A DNA stretch of 64,000 nucleotides from Vanilla planifolia (Eukaryota; Streptophyta; Magnoliopsida; Asparagales; Orchidaceae), in contig JAIUJO010000191.1 in NCBI GenBank assembly GCA_023846275.1, forward strand, positions 682,001-746,000. Direction: 5' to 3'. The position numbers and the translations under genes were made by a program. The notes below the pieces were generated by a model. It searched no databases and was not told where the DNA came from. It was given only the letters and a program-made list of their open reading frames with translations. Below, piece after piece: positions 12,201 to 25,643 of this stretch; the stretch's first letter is position 1; every line of letters starts with the position of its first letter.

Positions 12201-15200
12201 CAAGAACTACTACAAATTACTAGAGTAATATAAAAATTAATAATATTATGTTTTTTTTTAATTTTAAGTATAAATAAAGAGATATATTAAAATTTAGTGA
12301 GATAAATCAACTAAAAAATTTTCAATAAATAAAATTATTTACAAAAGAAAATAAAGTTCTAATACACTAAAAAGATGGAGTGTAGCATTCTCAATTGTCA
12401 AATAAGGTATGAATCAAAATGCCTCAAAAAGCAAACCAAATAAATAATTTTTTAATAATATAATATTTAATATTTAATTAAATATAACACATCGAGATAA
12501 TATAGACTATTATTGTTTCATCTTGATCAAACCTCATTTAGAATTACTACAAAATATCAGAGTTCTTGATGAAAATTTTGAAGAAATGAGATGAATTATA
12601 CAAAAAAGTCATGTTTGAAGGAGCAAAAGAGTATGACGAAACATCCTAGATCATTATGTAAGGTACAAAAGTAAATGTCTCATAAAATGTGTCAAAATAC
12701 TACAAAATAAAATTCTTAAGAATTTAAAAAATGAATAATTAATTCAGTAGAGCTCATTGAGATAACTCCATGGATGTTTCTTTCATATAAATGAGTCATC
12801 ATTTGGAATTATTGTGAATTACCAAGATAAATAAAAATAAAAATATATATTATTATTGTAATATTAAATAAGCACATTTTATGGCTTAAATGAGATAAAT
12901 AAAAGAAAAATTTGATAAGGCCAATTCAAAATTGTATAATTATCACATGAGAAAATATTTTGAGTTACATAAAAATATAGTAAAAAACAATGCAAGAATT
13001 TCCATGTTACAAAGGAGATCAAGTGTACGATTATCGATCATCTAATCAGGTCCAAATCAAAATGACTCTTAAAGGATGTTGAAGCCCTAAAAAATAAAAG
13101 ATTTAAACTTGAAAAAATGGAATATTTTATTGGATATAGCTTGTTGAGCTGAGTCCAATTACATGTTTCATCTTGATATAACCACTTTGTTATTACCATA
13201 ACTTTCTAAGTTAAATGAATCCAAATGTCTATCAAAACTTAAAAAAACCATCGAAAGTATAATATTTACAAATATGGAAATTAATATTTTTTTGGATCGA
13301 GCTTTATTGTGTGAGTACAATGATTCTTTTGCCTGGAAATAATGTAACATAAGAAAATTAAAGTTATGTAAAGGTCACAAGAGTTAATATTTATAGTTAC
13401 ATAGTGATAAAATAAAATGAAAAAAAATTTGAAGAAAATAAAATAAATTACAAAAGAAATTTGAATACTTAGATGTCAAGAAGAACAGGCATAAAATCCT
13501 GAATCACCAAATTAGAAATGAGTCAAATGTAGAATAAAGCATACAAAAACCATAGAAAGAAAATTTTTAAAAAATACATAACTAAATATTTAATTGGATA
13601 GAGCAAGTTAAAATTTGTCTGACAACTTTTGTTTCATCCCAACAAAATTTTATTTTGATTTAATAAATTATAGTATTAATTTTAAGTTAATGTATATTAA
13701 AGCTAAAGCGAGATGAATCAAAGAAATATAATCTAACCAAATGAAAGCTATGTAGATGTCACATGAAAAAAGTTTTAGACTTATACAATAACATAACTAA
13801 ATAAAAAAGAACAATTAGTAAAAATGAGAAATTACACTTGACTCTAGGTTTCCTAGAGATCGAGTGGAGCATCCTTCGAAAAGGAATGTCAGATAAAACA
13901 TACCAATCCTTTGAAAGAGAAGTAATTAAAAATATGAAAATGAGTATTTTTTAGATAGATCTCATCAATATGAGTCAAATAAAATTTTCTTCCTCTTAAT
14001 CAAACTTTATTTTTAATTATTATGAATTACCAAGATAAATAAGCTCAAATAATGATAGATTATTATTTTTATATTAAAATAAATATACACTAATGGTCAA
14101 TGAGATAAATTAAAGCAATGTAAGAAAGCCAAAAAAAAAAGAAAAAAATAATAAATTAGATAAATTTTATGAGAAGTTACATTCAAAAATACAAAAGAGC
14201 TCAAGTTATCCTCAATCATTAAATTAGTTAGAAATTGAAATGGGTTATAAAAATGGGCAAAACTATAAAGAATAAAATATGTTAAAAAATAGAAATAAAA
14301 ATTTAAATTGATACATCTATTCAAGAGAAATTCAATAATATTTTTTTTATCTTAGAGCTAATTTAAAATTGCAGTTATTACAAAAGTAAAATAGCTAAAA
14401 TAATAACAAATTATTATTTTATTATTAAATAAATGTATATTGAAATAAAAATGAGACAATATGAACAACTTTAGTATAAGCAAATCAATGTGATGTAAGG
14501 GTCTCATGAGAGGAGAATTAGAGATAATTCATAATATAATCAAATCATAGTGAAAAAGTTTTAAAAAAGAGATAAATTATGTAGGTGTTATGTCAAAAGG
14601 TAATATGGAGATGAAGTGTAACATCCCAGATCATGAAATAAGTTATAGATAAAAATGCCAAATAAAGAAATCAAAACCCTAAAAAATAAAATATTTTAAA
14701 ATATAGAAATAAGTATTTATTCAAATAGATCTTAATGATACTACTCCAGGAACTTTTGCCCTGCCTTAATCATTGAGAATTACCACAAAATATAAAGATA
14801 AACAAGCGCAAATAACAACAAATTATTGTCTTAATATTAAGTAATTATCAATGTTAAAATAAAATTAATTGAAGTAACGTAATATAAGTAAATCATGGCA
14901 ATGTAAGTGCCACAAAAGAGGAAACTAAGAAATACATAGCAAAATTATGAATTCCTATAAAAATCTACTAAAATAATAGAAAAATTTGTTGATAAAATGG
15001 AATTCCAAGATACTAAGGTGATCGAATGAAAATTTCTTCGTCATCAAATAATTTTTAGTCAAATGATGACAATTTCATCTCAATTAACCCATCTTTGGAA
15101 TTATTGTTAATCATCAAAATTAATAAACATAAATAATAAGAAATTACTATATTAATAACAAGTATTTGTTACAGTTGAAATGAAATAAATTTAAGCAAAA

Positions 15201-15705
15201 TAATATAAAAAGATAAAGAAAAGTATTTAAAAAAGTGATATCTATTATGTGAGAAACTTACATTCTGAGATACTAAGGAGGTCATATGTAAAGAACACGA
15301 TATTCTGAGATGTGTCAAACTAGTACTATTTCCCCTTAGCTTAACCTTACTCGTTTTTGCTATGATTTACTAAAATAAATAAGAATAAATAACAATAATT
15401 CTTTATACTAAGTAAATATACGTTAATGTTAAAAATGAATAAATTGAAGTAATGTAATGTAACAAAATCAAAGCAATGTAGAAACAACATGAGAACTGAG
15501 TTTGAGTTAAATAGTGATATGAATAAATAAAAGGAAAAACCTTTAAGGAATGAGATAAACTCAACAAGGGAAGAAAATTTTGGAAACACTATAGAGTTTG
15601 AGTACAATATCTTTGATTTTTAGCTAAGGTATGAACTCAAATCACCCATAAAACATGCAAAAAATTTTAAAAATTAAAAAAATTAAATATTTAAAATTAA
15701 ATTTA
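9257..15705 (-). repeat. Satellite array, inverted orientation (unit A, segment 2)
   Basis: Inverted monomers continue, with landmark copies (AAGTGTAACATCC-like followed by a GATCATCAAATTA-like block) near 9262, 10190, 10600, 11020, 11425, 11620, 12035, 12390, 12640, 13030, 13490, 13870, 14200, 14615, 15030 and 15610. Compared with unit B, partial-monomer losses of about 165 bp near 12562, about 285 bp near 13205 and about 120 bp near 15310 are visible. The last recognisable monomer fades at about 15640-15705. No gene is supported. Confidence 0.88.
12363..12385 (+). other. Empty (pre-insertion) site paralogous to the LINE insertion at 49611
   Basis: The sequence AATACACTAAAAAGATGGAG runs directly on into the satellite. 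In unit B the matching ATACACTAAAAGGATGGAAG is interrupted by the LINE and repeated after its poly(A) tail. This site therefore preserves the arrangement before insertion. Confidence 0.85.
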
Positions 15706-18600
15706 GCATAATCCTCATGGTGGTTTTGCACTTTAATCAAAATCACCGTTTTTGGGTTTGACATTACTCTTTTTTATGTTCATGAAAATAAACATAAGTT
15801 ATTTAAAATTTTAAAATTGTCTCGACCAACTTCTTTTTTAGTGTTAGGTGTCACTAGATAATATCATGCTTTTCCTCTAAAAATATTAATTTCTTTTGCT
15901 TGTTTTTTTTTCTTTTTGGCGTTTTCTTTTATTTTTTTTTCTAATTTATATTGTTGAAATACTCAAACAACTATACATGTAATTGTATTCATTTTTATAT
16001 GCTAATAATCATAGAGTGCTATATTGAAATAAGAACATTAATAAAAAGCATGTTATGCCTTGCAATGGCACGTCACTAGACCTTCCTTGATAAAAAATAA
16101 AGGGAAATTTAATAACCCACTTAAGTCATTAATATTTAGTTTGACTAGTTAATGATGCCAAGATGCCTCTTCTATTATTTCACCACTCAGTTTATTTAAT
16201 CTTCTCCTTCTCTAGAACATTTAACATGAATATTTATTAGTAACAATTGAATTGGCATTATAAATGTATATCCCTAAAGCTATGTTTAAGGAAATTCCTT
16301 CTTTTGCTTTGCTATTATCATATTGTATTGTAAGATCAACCCTATCATATCATATAGTAATTGCTTTACAATGGTTAGATCATTGTATTGCAGTAATCTT
16401 ACAAATTTGATATAAGTATCGCACTAGTATGACATAACGCTATGAAAGGCTTATACTAGGGATCAAATAAATGATCAAAGTTAACTTGTTTATCAAATAA
16501 TTGAAATAATATAATTATTATTTCATATTACGAAAACATGACCTAGTTATTTTCTAATTTCAAATCATACAAAAGGATATCACATTTCATCTATACAATT
16601 CATGGCTAATGGTAATCAAACAACTAATCATTGAAGAAATGTTTATTGAGATATTAAAAACATTATTGTACAAGTTTTTTCCATTTTTCACACCATTTTG
16701 ATCTTTCATTTAACATGTAAAACCATACCTCAATTATACAAGTCCATTAGGACTTTTGTACTGGCATGATAGACAATATATTTATATGCTCAAATTACAC
16801 CAACATACAAGTAGGAAATCCTAATTACATTAATATGATTTTAAGGCACCTCCCTTTTCACACATATCATGAAAGCATTCCAATGCTTATAGTCATGGTT
16901 TTACAAGTATGATCTTATTTACCATCTAATACGGTAATTTTTGTCAGAAAGTTTTAGCAGGACCAAAACACTTTTGACCCTCATTCTAGCTCATAAGTAG
17001 TTGTTACTTATGGAGAAAGCTTGAGTAGATTCCTTACCTTGACAATCAGCTCGTACAAAAAAGCAAAAAATCATAAATTCACTCTTTCCTTTCCTAATAT
17101 CCTTTTTTCCATAAAAGATGTAATGTTATCCATTCTTTCTTCCTCAATAGCCATCCCCTCCCTCTCGTCCTATCATAGCCTCTCTCTATCCTAATATTTT
17201 CTACAAAAGAGAAATTTACTCTTGGGTAAGGGAGACGATTATCCTCATAATAAATAAAATCATTAAAACAGTAATTTTTTTATTACTAATTGCATTACAA
17301 GTTCATAGCAAATGTGATTTCCCTCCTAAAATTATGATCGACACATTGGAACATTCTCATTATGAGATATTTGTAATTGCATACTTAAATATAAATATTT
17401 ACCAACACTATTTTGACACATTTTTCAACCAATTCCTATTCAATTCATTTATGCATTTCAAATTAGTATCACTTAAAGTTTGTTTGCAGAACATGATTTG
17501 GGAGATTGCAATACTCCTATTAGGAATTTGATATCACAATTTCTTCCAATAATGGGCTCATTTTCTTAAGTCAATCACTAACTACATCTAACTAAGAGCT
17601 TGCATTGCTTCAATATATTTATTAGGAAGGTCAGCTTCATTGAACGTGCTACACACAACTAAAGTAAGTGAAGTTTGTGTAGGCTGCCACAGCAATTCCA
17701 ATCCTTTATAACACATTTTTTAACTCTAATTTTATGGGATCAACACTTCATTTTAGATTAACAACAAAAACTTAGAATGGTTACCTCTCATAGCAAAATG
17801 TTCATATTTTAAACACATTATGAGTACTATAATATTATGTGAACATGTCAGGACAAATTTTTGAGATTGCATTACTTTAATGCTTTACATGTATCGAATC
17901 AAATGTATGGTTGTGGAATTTATCTAAATAATTTGTACTAGAAGTTTGTTGCTGCTCATGGACTATTGTTGATGTACGAAAATGCATCAAAATTAATTGT
18001 ACAAACATTAAAGAGACATACTAGACTAAAGTTGTGGGTTCCATAATTATCATAATACATCACCTAAAAATGAGTTTTTTGGGAATATTTACCCACTAGA
18101 GTGTCGAAGTGCAATTGTAATGACATGAAGTAGACACAAAAGTGAACAACATAAGTTATCCTAGAGCATATCCAACCCAAAACCTAAAAGTGTCATCTTA
18201 GTACTATTATAACCAAAACTTTTTGCCACATTGTGTTAATCTAGTTGACCAAAGTGTGTCCCTTCTTGTTAATTATAATTTAAAATTCAAATTGAATATG
18301 TTTAAATTTTGAATAAGGATATATTGAAATTTTAATTTTTTAAATCTGAAATATGAGAATTTGAATTATGGTTGAGTAGAAAGACTTGAGCAATATGACA
18401 TAAGCCATGATATGACTAGGCTTCAAGCATTAAAATCATCTTGTAATTTGATTTATATTATTTTTATTAACACTTTTCCTTGTTATTAAGTATTGATTAC
18501 AAAATGAAGATATAGATAGTATTTCCAAAATTAGTAGTTAGTTGTTTAGTAATGATATGAGGATTAAAAAGGGAAAATAATTTGTTGCATATAGGAATAT
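15706..18600. other. Spacer A, part 1: unique-looking sequence, no gene recognised
   Basis: The satellite stops near 15705 and does not return until 25330. This part aligns with 54176-57140. Visible details are a T-rich tract at 15900-15950, a pyrimidine-rich stretch with CTCCCTCTCGTCC and CTCTCTCTATCC at about 17155-17200, and a 9 bp inverted pair TTGTAAGAT/ATCTTACAA at about 16329-16407. Compared with spacer B about 90 bp is missing near 15840. No reading frame over 65 codons persists in both copies, and nothing resembles a known protein family. Confidence 0.7.
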
Positions 18601-21290
18601 TTTAAGATAAAATATATGAGATAGAAGAATGGATGTCAAATATCTTTTGGCCATATCATAAATAGATTCCTAAATTTTGGTTGCTTGATATGACAAGCCA
18701 AAAAGGTGAAAATGATGCGAGGTTTAACATTAATGGGTGAACCATGGCTTAAAGTAGGAAAACTAGTTTTTCTTAAAGACAATATGTGGTCTAAGGAGTT
18801 ATTGACAAGGCAATTTAAGCCCCTAAGATGATTGTGCTTTGGTATTAGAAAATGATAGCCATAAAGGTGATTTGGCATGGCTAACTATGGGAATACTAGA
18901 GTGGAAAGCAAGATAAGCCATGAAATACAAGAAGTGGAAAGAGGGATCAAGTTTTCAAGCCAAGAAAGAGCTATTCAAGGAGAACAACTCTACATGCCTT
19001 TTTAAGTAAGATACCCTTTTGAACATACAATGAATCTATGTATGATCTAAGAAAGATTAGAAAAATACTATCTTATTAAAATGGCAAGTAGAACATAGGG
19101 AATGGGATTTTGTTAACAAAAAGTTGATTTTGCACGAACCTTAGTTTTAGAAAAGTGGAACCTATTATACCCATGATGAAAGTGTATTTTTTTAAGCATA
19201 TAATGTTTTTTTATAATCCATTTATTGTTCAATTATTTAAAGGAATTACACAAAAAATTGTGACATTAACTAAATTGTGCTTGTAAGTCAAATTCTTATT
19301 CATATGCTTACATGTTTAGCTTTACATTGAACTAACAAGATGATGGATTTAGAATGCTTTTTTGTAGTTACAAAATACCTCATAATTGAGACATTATCTT
19401 GAAGTATGCTAATGTAAAAGCCTTGATGATAATAAAAATATCTTTGGAAATATAATATCTTTTGTACAATGAATGTCACAAAACTATTAAATCACAATAT
19501 AACTAATTCTAATGTGTATAGGCCAAAAACTATGACAAGATTTCATTATTTTACTTTTTATTTCTATGCAGAAGATTCGACTAAAAGCTTGTATGTAAAT
19601 GTGTTTCCAAGTAGTAACCTGTAAGAAATATAAAATCTTAAGCAAGCTAAAGCATTAATTCTATTTCACTTCATGACATGATATTAAGGTATATATTTAT
19701 TGCAAAACCATGTATAGAAGTATACCTATATAAAAATATTAAAACTTATTTGATGATGAATAATGATATGAATCTTAGAACTATTGCTAGTATCCAAGAT
19801 CAAATATTATGGCCAAATATCTCTTACCATAGGTTTATTTTGAAAGCATAGAACCAATGATTGAATAAGACATGGGAAGCACATTTTCAACCCCTAAAAA
19901 TAATCAAGATGGTTTCTATTATATGTGTGTGTGTTGCCCTTTGATTTAAGGCCTTAGTAGAAGTCTTGATTGAGTAGAGATATGGTTGGTAACTAAAGAG
20001 TTGGCTATGACTAGAAGTGCTACGACTATGGTTGTACTTGAAGGATATATGGATAATCCCTAATGGATCTTAAATTATAGATTTGAGGTGCATTAATATA
20101 GCTATGTAAGAAAAGCCTATGCTTCTAATTATGTTTATAGGTTTAGAATTAATTCATGAAAAGGAAATCTATAATAAAATGTGTTAATAATGAGTTAGGT
20201 AAATACCATTGTTAGAGCTCTATTAATATTATAAACTAAGGTTTTGGTCGGTGAATCTAGTTATTGAGGCATTAGAAGAAAGTAAATGAGCCTAAAATAA
20301 CACTTTGAAATGCAACAATGTTTTAACATGGAAATAATATGGTAAAAATATTGGCTAGACCCATTTGTTGATTGGATCCTTTGGATAAGAACATGACTAA
20401 ACTTTTTTAATCTCTTTGGGCACATGATAAGCACCTACACGAAGATCATGGGGACATGTGATGCCTTACTGGAATCAATAGGATAGGAATGGTGACTCAT
20501 GGTTGCCTTTGTGACATAATGGTCACTAATAATACTTTGGAGAGCATAGGCATTATTGTAATGATAACATATAAATGGAACATAAGAGAAAAATGAAAAG
20601 CTTTGTAAACACTAATGTTAACTTATATAAGAAATGGTCTTAAGAAAAATATGGGTAAGAATAAACTCAATAAAATTGGGTTATGATAGTATAAAAGACA
20701 AAATTAAGTGTTTAAGAGAAGCCCTATGACATTTAGTTAATAATGTCATTAGATAAATGCAAATTAACATAGGGTATAATACCTAAATTTTGTTAGGGCT
20801 TGAAGAATCTGAGATAGTTATGGAATAGAGTTAGCAGAATAATGCACCTAAGGACAATACAATGATCAAGTATGTTCAAATGTAGTGGACGCTTATTCAT
20901 GTATGCTCATTCATGAGATAAGTAAGTTAAGATACTCTATTATATTGAAAAAGAGGTAGTTACATATGGTTGGTTGAGCCTATGAGATGAGTGCTCGATT
21001 GCATTATAAGAATTTATAGAAATGGCTAAATGTGATCACAAAGTTATCCCATGAGGGAACTGTTACACATTTAGCCCCATGGAGAATCATTTGATATCCT
21101 TTATATTGGACGTGAGCACATATGGTTTTTGAGGACTTCTTGAACCAGATGGGTTTGGCCCATGTGATCAATGCTCCTTTGTTAAGTGCTAGATCATCTC
21201 GTGTGATAGGGGCTCCAAGACCTATCATGATTCTCATGGATAAAATAATGTATTAGATCAGACAAGAGGTACTTAACCACAATATAAGAA
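18601..21290. other. Spacer A, part 2: degenerate sequence, conserved with spacer B, no gene recognised
   Basis: This part aligns with about 57120-59835. A block at about 18640-18710 is identical to 57181-57251 over about 71 bases, longer than most matches between the spacers. On the + strand, scraps of frame can be read in both copies, for example GEPWLK followed by LVFLKDNMW, but stops interrupt them and I cannot assign a family. Near 21115-21235 another scrap reads NQMGLAHVINAPLLSARSS on the + strand and persists at about 59680-59745. These may be remains of a very old element. No function is proposed. Confidence 0.6.
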
Positions 21291-21370
21291 ATATATGTAT
21301 ATATATATATATGTATGTATGTATATATATATATGTATATATATATATATAGATATATATATATATATAG
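21291..21370. repeat. (TA)n/(TATG)n microsatellite, spacer A
   Basis: TA repeats are interspersed with GTATGTATG and AGATA variants. The matching place in spacer B (about 59840-59860) holds only a short TATATATATA run, so the tract expanded in A or contracted in B. Confidence 0.9.
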
Positions 21371-21714
21371 GTGATGATGTCATGTAATAGTTAAAAAAAT
21401 ATCATTTATTAGCATGATTTATTAATTGTTAAAAACAAACTTCTTGGCTACTAAATAATAGTTTTATGTTATGGATCAAGAATTCCCTATTAAGGCTCCA
21501 AGTGTAACCCCTTATATTTTTGTTGGATTTGAGAGGAAAGGGTTCAATAGTTAGGAAGCTAGAGAATATTAAAATGAGTGCAATAGTTGGACAATTCACC
21601 ATCTTCATTTTGGCATCAGTAGTGGTCAATTTTATATTTTTTGTCATCAATTATTTTATTAAACACATGATGCAATTAGATTATTAAATTAAGCTTGGTA
21701 GTTTTTTAAGGAGT

Positions 21715-21958
21715 TTTTTTGAATTTTATGTAGTTATTTGTGGAGATTAGAGTAGATAGAAATGGTTTTTTGTTTTTGTTCATATATATTTATGCTTTTA
21801 TTTTATGGATGGCCAAAACCATTTGGAATCTTAATGTGATAGTATTTTGAATAACGTTATATTATAAATTGTCTATACATTTGATATTGGCATTATTGAA
21901 TTTTTGTTACATTTATGTTTAAGAAAATTGTTTCAAAAGACATGATGATCTTGAAATA
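21715..21958. other. ~245 bp block present in spacer A, absent from spacer B
   Basis: Flanks match spacer B on both sides (AAGCTTGGTAG... and ...TGAATGATAGCTTG), but spacer B passes directly from one to the other at about 60205-60215. The block has no recognised content, terminal repeats or coding capacity, so it could be an insertion in A or a deletion in B. Confidence 0.7.
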
Positions 21959-22189
21959 TGAATAGTATGAATGATAGCTTGTTGTATATCTCTATTGCTT
22001 TCGATTTGAAATTCCTACATTTAAGATGATATGATTTTACTTTGGATAAAGCCTAATTAGAGATAACTTAGATTAGGCAAATCATCTTATTATGATGCTA
22101 GTATTTTAAAAGTAGTATGTGATTTACATAGTATATATGTTGAAAAAAAATTGTCATCATATTAGAAATAATCCTGTAAGGTGACGCTT

Positions 22190-23425
22190 CGTACCTAGTA
22201 CAATATATTATTGTATGAGATTTGAACTTTGTCTAATCGACCAATAGCTTTTCTTATCTTTGAGGTATTTTGCACATCCCAATTATATAAATTCTTAGAT
22301 TGTACTACCATTTGTATGTGATAATTCACCGCTCCATTTACTTCTTTGTGAATGTAACTCTAGTGTATTGTTATTGCACTTTTGTTATTCTTGATTTGTT
22401 GAATAATGTTTGATAGCTCTCAAAGAATGCTCATTTGACCTTTTTCTATTTTAAGTATTATTATATAACCCATTTCTATGACTAAATTTTGTATGTTCTT
22501 GCTATTACTCAAAAAAATACCAAGGAGCACAAAAAATCGTTTAGTTTCTAATAATGATTTACTAACCACAATGTGAGAAATGGATTCTATTATTTGTCTT
22601 TTGTGATTACATATAATTCCAACATAACTAACCTAACCATGATTATTCATAAAACCATCAACATTTATCATACGCATTTTATGTGGACAACACCAATTCA
22701 CAAATTCATTGCTTTGCACCTTATAATTGAATATGGCACAAAACCAAGGTGAGTCGTTCGACGGTTCTCCTAAGATGTTTGTTTGATGGAAAAGTAGGTA
22801 ATAGTGTTTTAACAGTTCCATATGACACTATATAAAATGGTGTTTATAGGTTGATAAACTTCCTCAGATATTTTAGTTATTAGCATACCATCTATCCCAT
22901 AAAATAATATGAAGAGAGATTGGAATGCCTTCTCTTCAAGAAATGTTGTTGTCTCATAATGTACATTAATGCGATATTTTGTCGATAATTCTTGTTATTT
23001 TTACTTGTTTAGTTTGAAGAGTATTGCCAAAGATAGAATATGCTCTATTTTTTATCAACGTATAACGGGATGGCAAATTTAGCCATCATTAGAGTTGTGA
23101 GGGCTCTTTGAATCCTTCTGAAAGTTGATCTTTGCTAAGCACTCCGAGAATTTTAGAAGACTATTAAAACTTCTCAAAATGGAAATGATAGTTTAAATGC
23201 ACATTTAAAAAAGATCCAAATCTTCTACTTTGTATTCAGTATTAGAATTTTTCTACTGGTTGATTTCCAGGCAGATCGAGTGCTAAAGTTTCCATCAATT
23301 ATGAGTTTCCAAATGATATTTTCATTTAAGTTCAAGAGTTTAGTTTGTTTTAAAGCTACCTCCAATTTTTTTAAGTCCTTCAAGGTGTTAGATATGTCAT
23401 CCTTCCTTCTTGATATCAATTCCTT
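22190..23425 (-). pseudogene. Degraded LINE ORF2 C-terminus: zf-RVT-like region then RNase H (RVT_3-like), unit A
   Basis: Read on the minus strand from high to low coordinates, the segment begins with a frame containing NENIIWKLIIDGNFSTRSAW at about 23250-23330. This matches the W-x(4-6)-G-x-F-S-x-x-S-A pattern at the start of the reverse-transcriptase zinc-binding region of plant non-LTR elements. After a stretch full of stops, VNWCCPHKMRMINVDGF at about 22650-22710 matches the W-x-P-P...K-I-N-V-D-G start of the plant RNase H domain, with its first catalytic Asp at 22655-22669. Next come YVGIICNHKRQIIESIS and IEMGYIIILKIEKG, then HKEVNGAVN (22324-22350) where H-x-R-E-x-N-x-x-A-D is usual, and a C-terminal IRKAIGRLDKVQIS (22218-22258). 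Internal stops and frame shifts rule out function. No reverse transcriptase motif was found upstream. Confidence 0.75.
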
Positions 23426-25330
23426 CCTTTTTTACCATAGTGAAATGTCTATTGTCAATATCTAATTGTGTTTCATGCAAAATGTAAACTTAGTCCGTTC
23501 ATGTTTTCTTCTATTAGAATACAAAATTTTCATAAAAAGTAAATATATTTAATACTTAATCATATTTACATGATAGTTCAATAAAAGCTTTTCTAGTAAT
23601 ATAAGACTATTAAAAGTGATAGCCATGAGACGAAATAATAAAACAATACCTTTTTAATATAAATATCTAGTGTATTACTTTGTGAAGGAAAAGCTTTTCA
23701 ATAAAGGAGCATGATGTCGAGCCCATTGTGCATGAATTGTGAAAATCATAAACTTGAATAGTCTTAAAAGTACTACAACAAAAAATTATCCCTTTCATGA
23801 AGCCATTTAAAAAAATTTGTTCTAAAAATAATTGTTAACTTTGAAAATTTTAGTGAGTGAGCATTAGGAAAAGATAAACAAAAACTTTTCACATTGTTCA
23901 ATCCTAACTCAATTCAACACGATAAAAAAATGAAATACATTTTATAAAAGCTATTAGACAAAAAAATGTTGCACACTTCTCAAAAAGATTCTATAATCGC
24001 CTAGAGAAAACACTTTAGAAAGCAACACATCGAATCCTACAGTGCTAGTGAAAGTAGTATCGAAATTATTAGAACCAAAGCCATTAAAATGTTTAGGCCA
24101 AAAAACCCTAAAAAATGACGACAAAAATAAATTACAACTAGATAGAGGATTCAAACAAAAAGAAAATACAAAGCCCCTACAATGGGTTAAAGAAATCTCT
24201 AATATCTCTTAAATATACATTTCTATGAGAAAAATAAATTGAAGTAATGGGCTCAATAAAATATCATTAAAGTAATTCAAGGTAGGTATGTAAATTAACT
24301 TAAAGTACTCTCTAGTGGCTCCAAACAATCCTCAAATACAAATAATCATTATTTTAAAAATCTAAGCAAATTAGTCATCACTCACTAATCATTGTCTAAT
24401 CTAAAGATATGCATTTTTTTTTATTTTTTTCATACACCTGACATGTAACTAATAGCTAATTTTGATTTGTATTCTTCACATACTAAAAAATAATCATATC
24501 GATGCCATAACCACATCACACATATATGAACAAAATGACAATCCAAATGAAGATTTTCATCTCTTATATTTACATAGGGTCATATAATAACATGAGAATT
24601 ATTGTACGTATTCAAAGCCACTGACATGTACTACTCTCACTATAAATAAAGCATCACTTGTATACAATATTGGAATCATGCTTGTAAGAACAAGTGACTT
24701 TGCTTAATGCCTTTGTCACAAGTTTCATGTCCCAAAAAATGTTGTCATACAATTATGATATATGGTACATATATGATAAGTAAAATGATAAAATATACTT
24801 AATAACCTAGTATAAACACCTTTTAAATTTCTACTAATGAATAGACCATAAAAGTATGACAAGGATATTTAATTTTACGAGCCCCGATAGTCTAGACCTC
24901 TACTTGCCTCCTCATAGTCATAGAGAAACATTTATATAATGTGGTTGTTGCACATGTATAAATCAAATTGATCAAGTTTTCATAGAATCAACTGTGTTGG
25001 ACACTTTATCAATCTCATGGCTAACAACTCATATTGTGTGACGATTCCATAATACAAGTAAAATTAGTGTATTTTTAATTTTTAAATTTTTTCAACAAAG
25101 TGTTCATTCTCACTTGATGAAATAGTACACACAAAAGTCCTCTTAATTTTAAAATATTTTGAGGTAAATTTATGTGTAAATAAGCCTAGATAAGTTGTGT
25201 TTCTTTAAAATATAGCAATATGAGTTGAAAGATGACTTCAAAACAATTAAAATTTAGCATCAACCTTATCAACACCTAGTGTCTCATGTAAATTTTTTAT
25301 TCCAATTAAAAATCTAGTTAAAGATTTTTT
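23426..25330. other. Spacer A, part 3: no gene recognised
   Basis: This part aligns with about 61570-63455. It might be upstream LINE sequence on the minus strand, but I find no Y/F-x-D-D motif or other reverse-transcriptase block. A TATAAATAAA string at 24641-24650 is degraded to TATAAGTAAA in spacer B and is not called a promoter. A short minus-strand frame at 23954-24154 is not kept open in spacer B. The satellite resumes at about 25330. Confidence 0.6.
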
Positions 25331-25577
25331 TTTATTTTTTTAAAGGTTTTGCTCATTTCAAGAAATTTTTCATTCATACCCTATTTGATGGTGAAGGATG
25401 TTATGTTTGATCTTCTTAGAATTTTTGAATAAAGTTTTCAAATACTAGTTATTACATTTACTCAAATGCTTTGCATTTTGTTTTTTATATTTCTATGAAA
25501 CTCTTATTCTTCTTGCATGATATAATTACATCACTTTCATTTGGTTATTTTACTTTGTTTAAATGTATTTAATTTCA

Positions 25578-25582
<5 letters not shown>

Positions 25583-25638
<56 letters not shown>
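25583..25638. repeat. (TA)n microsatellite in the first forward monomer after spacer A
   Basis: About 28 TA dinucleotides lie at the same monomer phase as the tracts at 5598 and 37789. The matching first monomer after spacer B (about 63713-63740) has only a short interrupted version. Confidence 0.92.

Positions 25639-25643
<5 letters not shown>

Noticed and set aside
16329..16407. Short inverted repeat TTGTAAGAT/ATCTTACAA as a MITE
   Set aside because: A 9 bp arm pair is expected by chance in AT-rich DNA, and no TA or other target duplication was seen.
18636..18878. An 80-codon minus frame, partly repeated at 57087-57323
   Set aside because: Conservation reflects recent duplication of the spacer. 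The two frames differ in start and end and show no recognisable protein motif. The + strand reading (GEPWLK, LVFLKDNMW) looks no less plausible but is broken by stops.
24641..24650. TATAAATAAA as a possible promoter or LTR TATA box
   Set aside because: It is an isolated AT motif in AT-rich DNA, degraded in spacer B (about 62772), with no downstream gene or LTR structure.
15706..25330. Spacer as a full-length LTR retrotransposon
   Set aside because: I looked for paired terminal repeats, a TGGTATCAGAGC-type primer site and protease/RT/integrase motifs and found none. Only a LINE relic is recognisable.
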